Assembly (NCBI GenBank): GCA_023429345.1
Contig: JAEYVB010000255.1
Span: 1-5,072 of the forward strand
DNA: 5,072 nt
Reading direction: 5' to 3'
Source: Planctomycetota bacterium
GTDB lineage: Bacteria > Planctomycetota > Phycisphaerae > Phycisphaerales > UBA1924
Both the position numbers and the translations under genes were made by a program. Positions 1-5,072 of the stretch are shown piece after piece. Below the pieces are notes generated by a model that made no database searches, had not been told where the DNA came from, and saw only the letters and a program-made list of their open reading frames with translations. The number at the start of each line of letters is the position of its first letter. Positions within the stretch are counted from its first letter, which is position 1.

Positions 1-96
1 CATGAGACCCCCATCCGCTTGTCGGCGACGGTGGGATCCGGAGACAGGCCGGCCGCGGCCCTACGCTTGCTCCCCCTTTAAAGAGGCTCGATCGCC

Positions 97-1680
97 ATGC
101 CCGACCAGACCCGCATTGTTCTTCCCGCCGACACCAACCAGGCACTGGGAATCGCCGAGTTCGCGGTCGATTTCATGGCCGCGGACCCCGCCCGGGCCGG
201 TCAACCCGATCCCCAGGTCCTGAAGCGGACCAACATGTTCAACACCGATGCGGTGATCTGCGGCGTCTCGGCCCTGGCCCTGGGCACGAACGCCCCGACC
301 GTCCTGCGCAACGAGGCCCTGGAGTACAGGTACGCCAAGGGTGTGCCGGTCTTCGGCTCTCGCGAGAAGGTCGCCCCCGAAAAGGCCATCGCCGCCAACG
401 CCGCGGCCGTCCGCGAATGGGACAGCAACGGCACCAACTTCGGGTACAGCGCCGAGCGCCCCGAGCACCGCGCAGGCGAGTTCGGTCACAACGATTTCTA
501 CAGCGTCCCCCTTGCCGCGGCCCAGCTCGCGGCCCGCGACGGCGAGTTCGCCCTCCGCGGGATGGTACTGCTGGACGAGATCCGCGGCCGCCTCGCGGAG
601 GTCTTCAGCCTGAAGACCTACAAGATCGACCACGTCGTGCACGGGGCCATCGCCTCGGCGGCGACCTACGGCGCGATGCTGGGCGCCTCCGCGGAGCAGA
701 TCGAGTGCGCGATCGGCATGGTGGTCGCCCACGCGATCCCCTTCCGCGCCATCCGCCACGGCCACCAGCTCTCGGACAGCAAGGGCGCTTCCGCGGCGAT
801 CAGCACCGAGTTCGCGATCCTGTGCATGAAGCGGTGCATGGCGGGCTTCGTCGGTCCCAAGGACATCTTCCGCAACCCGGAGGCGATCTTCTGCCTCTTC
901 GAGAAGCCGGCGAAGAAGAACGCCAGCCCCTTCGATCTTGTGCTGAGCCGCGCCGGCTCCGACTTCACGGTGATGGGCATGCATTTCAAGCTGGGCCTCT
1001 ACGAGCACCAATCGGCGGGCGCGCTCCAGGGGCTGATCGATCTCCTCAGCAAGCACCCCTCCCTCCTCTCCAGCCGTTCGCACCCCGGCGACCGGATCCG
1101 CTCGATCGTGGTCAAGGCCTACGAACCCGCGTTCCACATCATCGGCGACCCCGCCAAGCGCGATCCGCACACGCGCCAGTCGGCAGATCACTCCATGCTC
1201 TACCTCGTCTGCACCATGCTGCGCAAAGCGATCGAGTTCCACGCCCCCGGCGTGTCGGGCGAGCGGCAGGTCGGGCACCGGCTCGGGTGGAAGGAGCTGA
1301 TGCTCACACCCCACGATTTCACGAGAGAGGCGATTTTCCATCCGGTCACGCGCTCGCTGATGGAGAAAATGTCTTTCGAGCACGGCGGGTCGGAGTACGA
1401 CCGGCGCTATCCCGATGGCATCCCCACCAGCATGCAGATCACCAGCGACGAGGGCGAGACGCACGACAGCGGCCTCGTCATGTACCCGGCCGGCCACGCC
1501 CGCAACACCACGGCCGACCTTCAGGACATCCTGAATCACAAGTGGAAAACGCTGGGCTCCCTGGCCGTGAAGGAGCCCCAGTCGCTGATCGAGCGGTTCG
1601 CGGACCTCCAGCGTCGGCCGGCCGCGGACCTCGCCGGCCTTTACGACTTCGAGATACTGAGTCGCGGCCGCTTCGAGTAA
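97..1680 (+). CDS. prpD: MmgE/PrpD family protein, probable 2-methylcitrate dehydratase
   Basis: A 527-residue cytoplasmic protein, no signal peptide or membrane segment. PrpD dehydrates 2-methylcitrate in the methylcitrate cycle of propionate breakdown; the wider family includes cis-aconitate decarboxylase. Compared from memory with E. coli PrpD (about 483 aa), the order of landmarks is kept: WDSNGT at 108-113 (PrpD LDFNDT), EFGH at 128-131 (EWGH), IDHV at 177-180 (LDHV), RH at 220-221 with K229 nine residues after the Arg as in PrpD, FK then H304 at 297-304, and YPAGHAR at 463-469 (YPIGHAR). D109, T113, H131, K229 and H304 correspond to the active-site set described for the family. The protein is longer than PrpD, with extra residues between D109 and H131 and near 380-440. 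ATG 97 is chosen because AGAGG lies ten bases upstream (82-86). No prpB or prpC partner is visible, so the family is sure and the substrate is inferred. Confidence 0.85.
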   Translation: MPDQTRIVLPADTNQALGIAEFAVDFMAADPARAGQPDPQVLKRTNMFNTDAVICGVSALALGTNAPTVLRNEALEYRYAKGVPVFGSREKVAPEKAIAANAAAVREWDSNGTNFGYSAERPEHRAGEFGHNDFYSVPLAAAQLAARDGEFALRGMVLLDEIRGRLAEVFSLKTYKIDHVVHGAIASAATYGAMLGASAEQIECAIGMVVAHAIPFRAIRHGHQLSDSKGASAAISTEFAILCMKRCMAGFVGPKDIFRNPEAIFCLFEKPAKKNASPFDLVLSRAGSDFTVMGMHFKLGLYEHQSAGALQGLIDLLSKHPSLLSSRSHPGDRIRSIVVKAYEPAFHIIGDPAKRDPHTRQSADHSMLYLVCTMLRKAIEFHAPGVSGERQVGHRLGWKELMLTPHDFTREAIFHPVTRSLMEKMSFEHGGSEYDRRYPDGIPTSMQITSDEGETHDSGLVMYPAGHARNTTADLQDILNHKWKTLGSLAVKEPQSLIERFADLQRRPAADLAGLYDFEILSRGRFE

Positions 1681-1743
1681 GGCAGGGGCCCCCGCCTCAC
1701 GCTCTACCTGCTCGATGCGTCCGTCTCCGCGAACGCTCGAGCA

Positions 1744-1756
1744 GATCCGTACACTC
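1744..1756 (+). promoter_or_regulatory. Putative promoter -10 element of the tRNA nucleotidyltransferase gene
   Basis: The sequence GATCCG-TACACTC ends six bases before ATG 1762. TACACT (1750-1755) fits a sigma-70 type -10 box in four of six positions (TATAAT) and would place the transcription start at about 1761-1763, on the start codon. No convincing -35 hexamer is seen 16-18 bases upstream. The same block with two extra Gs occurs before the next gene at 3140-3154, which is the main support. Confidence 0.4.
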
Positions 1757-1761
1757 CGGTG

Positions 1762-3111
1762 ATGCCCCCCAAAGCCCCCCCCGAGATCGCCCGCCAGGTA
1801 GCGCTCGCTATCGTGCGATCGCTGCGGTCCGCGGGTCATACTGCTTTTTTCGCTGGCGGATGCGTCCGCGATGAGCTGCTGGGGCTGAGCCCGACCGATT
1901 ACGATGTGGCCACCGACGCCACGCCCGACCGCATTTCCGCGCTCTTCCGCCGCACCAACGAGGTCGGCGCCGCGTTCGGAGTGGTGCTGGTGACCCTCGG
2001 TCCGCAGGAGGGCTTGGCCGCGGCCGCGACGGTGGAGGTCGCCACGTTCCGGTCCGAGGGTCCGTATACCGACCGTCGCCGGCCCGACCGTGTCAGCTTC
2101 AGCGACCCGCGTGCCGATGCGCTCCGTCGCGATTTCACCATCAACGCCCTCTTCCTCGATCCCGAGGGCGACGGCCCCCTTCCCCCGGTCATCGCCGATG
2201 TCGCCACCGTGCCACACCCCGTTCCCGGAATGGGCCGGATCATCGATCTGGTCGGCGGCGTGGAAGATGTGCGACGGCGGCTTCTCCGCGCGGTGGGCGA
2301 GCCCGACGCGCGGCTCGCCGAAGACCACCTCCGGGCGCTCCGTGCCGTCCGCCTCGCCGCCCGCCTGGGCTTTGCCATAGACCCGCCAACGGCCTCCGCC
2401 ATCCGACGCCACGCCCGCGAGCTCCTCGGGGTCAGCCGGGAACGCATCGGCGATGAGCTCCGCCGCATCCTGGCCCACCCCACCCGGGCCGCCGCTATCG
2501 AGTTGCTCCAATCGCTGGAACTCGACGCCCCCGTGCTCGCCGAGGCCCACTCCGCCTCCGAGCCGCGAATCTTGAGACTGGTGAGCAGCGGCCCTGGGCA
2601 GGCCGCCGCCGAGCCACTCCATTCGAGTCTGGGGCTCGCCCTAGCCGCGTGGGCCCTCGACCGAGGCCTCCGGCCTGATCCCCAGGCGATCGAAAGCGTC
2701 GTCGCACGCTGGCGGGATGCGTTGTGCCTCAGCAATGACGAATCGCAGGCCTTCCGCGAGGTGCTCCACGCCTACCGGCATCTCTGCACGGGCTGGCTTT
2801 CCGACCGGGTACCTGCACAGAAGCGGGCCGTGCGGTCGGGGTTCGAGGGCGGGCTTGTCCTCCTGGGGATTACCCATCCCGCCGCGGCCGCCCAGGTTGC
2901 CACCCGCCTCGAGGAACTCCGGGCGACCCCCTCCGGGCTGCGGCCGGCCCCCCTGGTCACCGGGGACGACCTGGTGGCCGCGGGCTACAAGCCGGGTCCC
3001 GCATTCAAGGGGGTTTTGGAGCGGGTATACGACGCCCAACTGGAGGATCGGATCCAAACCCGGGAGCAAGGGATGGAACTTGCCCACACCCTCGCGCATC
3101 AGACAGGGTAA
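1762..3111 (+). CDS. cca: CCA tRNA nucleotidyltransferase / poly(A) polymerase family protein
   Basis: A 449-residue class II nucleotidyltransferase. The family adds CCA, or only C or A residues, to tRNA 3' ends, or poly(A) to RNA. Head-domain motifs are all present: GGCVRD at 32-37 (nucleotide binding), the metal-binding DYD at 47-49, RRDFTINAL at 122-130, DLVGG at 162-166, and the template-like EDHLRALRAVRLAARLGF at 187-204, followed by SRERIGDELRRIL at 225-237 in the neck. The tail ends with a typical C-terminal block, LVTGDDLVAAGYKPGPAFK at 398-416 and then a helix with a QxEDRIxxREQ pattern. No HD phosphohydrolase motif is seen, unlike the E. coli enzyme. The catalytic carboxylates are intact, so it should be active. 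ATG 1762 is preferred; the adjoining GTG 1759 would add one residue. No Shine-Dalgarno sequence precedes either. Sequence alone does not separate full CCA-adding from A-adding or poly(A) enzymes, so the symbol is provisional. Confidence 0.9.
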   Translation: MPPKAPPEIARQVALAIVRSLRSAGHTAFFAGGCVRDELLGLSPTDYDVATDATPDRISALFRRTNEVGAAFGVVLVTLGPQEGLAAAATVEVATFRSEGPYTDRRRPDRVSFSDPRADALRRDFTINALFLDPEGDGPLPPVIADVATVPHPVPGMGRIIDLVGGVEDVRRRLLRAVGEPDARLAEDHLRALRAVRLAARLGFAIDPPTASAIRRHARELLGVSRERIGDELRRILAHPTRAAAIELLQSLELDAPVLAEAHSASEPRILRLVSSGPGQAAAEPLHSSLGLALAAWALDRGLRPDPQAIESVVARWRDALCLSNDESQAFREVLHAYRHLCTGWLSDRVPAQKRAVRSGFEGGLVLLGITHPAAAAQVATRLEELRATPSGLRPAPLVTGDDLVAAGYKPGPAFKGVLERVYDAQLEDRIQTREQGMELAHTLAHQTG

Positions 3112-3139
3112 GGGCCCGATTCAGGGGCTCCCAATCACG

Positions 3140-3154
3140 GATCCGGGTACACTC
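3140..3154 (+). promoter_or_regulatory. Putative promoter -10 element for the secreted-protein pair
   Basis: GATCCGGGTACACTC repeats the block found before the preceding gene, with two extra Gs. TACACT lies at 3148-3153 and predicts a start near 3160, giving a leader of roughly 115 bases before ATG 3277. No clear -35 hexamer is visible at standard spacing. It is probably the start of a transcript covering 3277-4725 and the gene after it. Confidence 0.4.
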
Positions 3155-3188
3155 TCGGGGTTGGATTCACCCGGTTGGGAAACCCCGA
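3155..3188. repeat. Perfect 8-bp inverted repeat directly after the putative -10 box
   Basis: TCGGGGTT (3155-3162) and AACCCCGA (3181-3188) are exact reverse complements separated by 18 bases. The left arm starts two bases after TACACT and overlaps the predicted transcription start. It could be an operator, an RNA hairpin if transcription starts upstream, or part of the end of the preceding transcript. No T-run follows, so a standard intrinsic terminator is unlikely. Confidence 0.4.
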
Positions 3189-3220
3189 CGGGCTGTCGGC
3201 GTATGACACCCTGACGGAAT

Positions 3221-3262
3221 ATGGACATCCATGCGCGGCATTCGCCCGCGCCAGACCGCTAG
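3221..3262 (+). other. Possible 13-codon leader ORF upstream of the secreted-protein gene
   Basis: ATG 3221 opens a short frame encoding MDIHARHSPAPDR and stopping with TAG at 3260-3262. The stop is four bases before the AGAGG ribosome-binding site of the next gene and 14 bases before its ATG. A weak purine stretch (GACGGA) precedes the ATG. The placement would suit translational coupling, but so short an ORF in GC-rich DNA may be chance. Confidence 0.15.
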
Positions 3263-3265
3263 ACG

Positions 3266-3270
3266 AGAGG
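3266..3270 (+). promoter_or_regulatory. Ribosome-binding site deciding the start at 3277
   Basis: AGAGG with six bases before ATG 3277. This picks 3277 over an in-frame TTG at 3175, which would place 34 unconvincing residues in front of a complete signal peptide. Confidence 0.7.
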
Positions 3271-3276
3271 TTCGGG

Positions 3277-4725
3277 ATGAACGCACGCAAGATCGTCCAT
3301 TTACTGGCATCGACGGCCGCGGGTTGCACCTGCTGGATGGCTCCCGCCCTGACGGTGGGGGCGTTCGGCCTCGGCGTGATCGCCACCCCGACTCCGGTCA
3401 TGGCTTTCGCCGATCAGGAGGACACGCTGATCCTCCGGAGCGGCACCATCGTGAAGGGCAAGATCCTGGAGGAGAAGGCCGACGAGGTCCTTTTCGAGGT
3501 CAACGTCGCCGGCATAAAGGCCCCGACCACCTACAAGCGGTCCGACATTCTGGCGATCACCAAGGGCGAGGGGGGCGACACCCCGGCCACGACCGGCAAG
3601 CCGGACGGCACGAAGATGGACACGGCCCCCGCGCCCGCGCCGGCGGCCAACAACGCCCCCAAGGTCTACGTGATCGAGCTGGAGGGCTGGTTCGGCGAGG
3701 ACATCTCCCAGACGCCCATCCGCCAGGCGGTGAACGACGCCAAGCGGCACGAGGTGGACTACATCATCGTGTCCCTGAACAACGACTGGTCGCTGGAGCG
3801 CTTCGGTCAGCTCGGCGACATCAAGGACGATGTGGGCCAGTTCGACCAGCTTTTCCGCGCCGAGGACATGGATCCGATTTTCACCGAAGAGATCCCGCGG
3901 TGGAACAAGCCGCCGAAGGTGATCTTCTGGGTCAAGAAGGCCATGGGCGGCGCGGCCTTCCTTCCGCTGAACTGCGACACGATTTACTTCTCCAGCGACG
4001 GCAAGATGGGCGGTATCGGCCATTTGACTCGGATCTTCGGCTCCACCGGCGATGAGGTGGTCCGCCAGAAGCAGTTCTCGCTGCGAATCGGCCACGCCCA
4101 CGGCATGGCGATCACGGGCGGGTACGACCCCAGACTCATCGACGCGATGGCCATCGACGAGTACGTCCTTTCTGTCAAGTTCGAGGGTGGCAAGCCGGTG
4201 TACCTCACCAGGATGCCCGAGTCTCCCGAGGAGAAGCTCCTGACCGACGACGGCAAGGACGAAAACGCCGACGACATCACGCAGCTCGCCCGCGGCGAGG
4301 GCAACGACTGCCTGACGCTGACCGCCGAGCTGGCCTATGACCTCGGCGTCTCGAAGGGCACCGTCGATTCGCTGGACGATCTGCTCTTCCAGCTGGGCCT
4401 CTCCCGCAATCACCAGGTCATCAAGGGCCAGTCGGCCAACATCCAGAAGAACTGGCGAGACGGCATCGAATCCGCCAAGCGCCGCCTCGAAAAGCTCTGG
4501 GAAGAGTTCCAGCGCGTCGAGGTCGCCGCCCCCGGCGAGTACCCGCAGCGGACGCAGGCCCGCGGCCGCCGCAAGTCGATCATCAACGAGATGCAGGCCC
4601 TCATCAAGCGGTACGAGGAGGCCCTGAACCCGAACCAGATCGGCGTCCCCAACTACAACCAGCTCGAGGAGCAGAAGCGCATCCTCGAGCTCCAGCAGCT
4701 TCAGGACAAGCCCGATCGTCGCTAA
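3277..4725 (+). CDS. Secreted protein with degenerate ClpP/NfeD-like domain and C-terminal coiled coil
   Basis: A 482-residue exported protein of unknown function. It starts with a long signal peptide (basic MNARK, hydrophobic stretch, likely cut after MAFA at 45). Residues 49-95 form a small beta-type domain (DTLILRSGTIVKGKI) also found in the next gene. A Gly/Thr/Pro/Ala-rich linker (97-127) leads to a region at 129-375 that follows the N-terminal, ClpP-fold protease domain of NfeD/SppA-like proteins: VYVIELEGWFGEDI at 130-143, DYIIVSLNND at 161-170, KVIFWVKKAMGGAAF at 214-228, CDTIYFSSDGKMGGIGH at 233-249, and near its end LTLTAELAYDLGVSKG at 346-361 and VDSLDDLLFQLGL at 363-375. The segment where NfeD carries its nucleophilic serine reads AMGGAAFL, with no serine, so it is probably not a protease. 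K265 lies about where the dyad lysine would be. Instead of the NfeD membrane and OB-fold parts, residues 386-475 are charged, Glu/Gln/Lys/Arg-rich and probably coiled coil. Fold assignment is from remembered motifs. Confidence 0.75.
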   Translation: MNARKIVHLLASTAAGCTCWMAPALTVGAFGLGVIATPTPVMAFADQEDTLILRSGTIVKGKILEEKADEVLFEVNVAGIKAPTTYKRSDILAITKGEGGDTPATTGKPDGTKMDTAPAPAPAANNAPKVYVIELEGWFGEDISQTPIRQAVNDAKRHEVDYIIVSLNNDWSLERFGQLGDIKDDVGQFDQLFRAEDMDPIFTEEIPRWNKPPKVIFWVKKAMGGAAFLPLNCDTIYFSSDGKMGGIGHLTRIFGSTGDEVVRQKQFSLRIGHAHGMAITGGYDPRLIDAMAIDEYVLSVKFEGGKPVYLTRMPESPEEKLLTDDGKDENADDITQLARGEGNDCLTLTAELAYDLGVSKGTVDSLDDLLFQLGLSRNHQVIKGQSANIQKNWRDGIESAKRRLEKLWEEFQRVEVAAPGEYPQRTQARGRRKSIINEMQALIKRYEEALNPNQIGVPNYNQLEEQKRILELQQLQDKPDRR

Positions 4726-4735
4726 CGAAGGCTCC

Positions 4736-4754
4736 CGGGCCGATCGAACGCCCG
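4736..4754 (+). other. Small intergenic hairpin between the two secreted-protein genes
   Basis: CGGGC (4736-4740) and GCCCG (4750-4754) can pair as a 5-bp stem around a nine-base loop. No T-run follows and a ribosome-binding site lies nine bases further on, so it is not a convincing terminator. It may affect the relative expression of the two genes, or mean nothing. Confidence 0.2.
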
Positions 4755-4762
4755 ATTCAAAC

Positions 4763-4767
4763 GGAGG
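4763..4767 (+). promoter_or_regulatory. Strong ribosome-binding site of the second secreted-protein gene
   Basis: GGAGG with seven bases before ATG 4775 is the best Shine-Dalgarno match in the window. It fixes the start of a gene that has no stop codon inside the window. Confidence 0.8.
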
Positions 4768-4774
4768 TACAGGC

Positions 4775-5072
4775 ATGGTACGGATGTGGACCAGGATTCG
4801 GGCGCTGATGCTGGCGCTGGCCCTCACGGCCGGGGTGCTGATCGCCCCCGCCCGGGCGGATGACAAGCTTCACCTCAAGGACGGCCGCGTGCTCGAGGGC
4901 ACCGTCACCCGCGAGGTCGAGGGGTACGTGTGGTTCAAGTACAGGATCGGCGGCCTTGAACAGGAGACGATGTTCAAGCCCGAGACCTACAGCAAGCTCG
5001 AGCGCGACGCCAAGCCCGCCGAGGCCGAGGCGACCGCCCCCAAGTCCAACGAGGCCACGGAGGCCTCCGCGA
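4775..5072 (+). CDS. Secreted protein sharing the N-terminal domain of its neighbour (3'-truncated by window end)
   Basis: An open frame of 99 complete codons that runs off the window; no stop is reached. Residues 1-28 are a clear signal peptide: basic start (MVRMWTRIR), hydrophobic core LMLALALTAGVLIAP, then a cut after ARA. The mature part begins DDKLHLKDGRVLEGTV and aligns without gaps to residues 49-94 of the preceding protein, with 11 of 46 identical by hand count (D30, L32, L34, G37, G42 and others) and many conservative pairs. From about residue 77 an Ala/Glu/Pro/Lys-rich stretch begins, matching in position the linker of the neighbour. It starts 49 bases after the neighbour's stop with no evident promoter or terminator between, so the two are probably one operon. 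The remainder may be a second ClpP/NfeD-like domain, a prediction from parallel architecture. No function is known to me. Confidence 0.8.
   Translation, partial: MVRMWTRIRALMLALALTAGVLIAPARADDKLHLKDGRVLEGTVTREVEGYVWFKYRIGGLEQETMFKPETYSKLERDAKPAEAEATAPKSNEATEASA

Noticed and set aside
51..60. Palindrome GGCCGCGGCC upstream of the first gene, as an operator
   Set aside because: A 10-bp palindrome of only G and C is expected often in DNA of this composition, and nothing else supports it.
1681..1696. GC palindrome GGCAGGGGCCCCCGCC just after the first gene, as a terminator
   Set aside because: There is no loop between the arms unless several pairs open, an A-C mismatch remains, and no T-run follows.
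417..1874. Overlapping + strand frame of 485 codons
   Set aside because: Extremely Arg/Pro-rich translation within the PrpD-like gene, without motifs. It is a frame shadow.
61..2622. Antisense open frame of 853 codons on the minus strand across the first two genes
   Set aside because: It lies wholly opposite two genes with clear family motifs. Its translation is Gly/Arg/Glu/Ala-rich with no recognisable domain, as expected from a stop-poor complement of GC-rich coding DNA.
3175..3276. N-terminal extension of the secreted protein from an in-frame TTG
   Set aside because: No ribosome-binding site at 3175, and the extension would bury a proper signal peptide. ATG 3277 has AGAGG at good spacing.
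3301..4866. Antisense open frame of 521 codons on the minus strand
   Set aside because: It is opposite the secreted-protein gene and runs through its stop and the next gene's start. The composition is a repetitive Leu/Val/Gly/Asp mirror of the sense codons, with no domain.
1..5072. Mobile element, CRISPR array, tRNA or rRNA gene
   Set aside because: No transposase or integrase motifs, no regularly spaced repeats and no cloverleaf or rRNA-like stretch were seen on either strand.

Overview
The window is strongly GC-rich, and third codon positions in every gene are almost all G or C. All four genes run on the + strand and are tightly packed. The best guess for the source is a planctomycete-type bacterium, perhaps of the Phycisphaerae. 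This rests on the base composition and on two adjacent secreted proteins with a short 'LxLKDGRVLEGTV'-type N-terminal domain, which I associate from memory with that phylum. It is an inference and no marker gene in the window proves it.

Layout. Bases 1-96 hold no gene I can support, only the leader of the first gene. Bases 97-1680 encode a full-length MmgE/PrpD-family protein, most likely a 2-methylcitrate dehydratase-type enzyme of propionate catabolism. After an 81-base gap with a promoter-like TACACT placed almost on the start codon, 1762-3111 encode a tRNA nucleotidyltransferase/poly(A) polymerase-type enzyme with all head-domain motifs. A 165-base gap follows with a second TACACT box, a perfect 8-bp inverted repeat and a possible 13-codon leader ORF. 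Bases 3277-4725 then encode a secreted protein with a small N-terminal beta-type domain, a ClpP/NfeD-like domain that seems to lack its catalytic serine, and a charged helical C-terminus. Only 49 bases later a second secreted protein begins (4775 to beyond the window end) that repeats the same N-terminal domain without gaps.

How the genes relate. The first two are ordinary metabolic and RNA-processing genes with no evident link to each other or to the rest. The last two look like a co-transcribed pair of exported paralogues. They are the unusual part of the window: a candidate extracytoplasmic module built on a degenerate serine-protease fold, function unknown.
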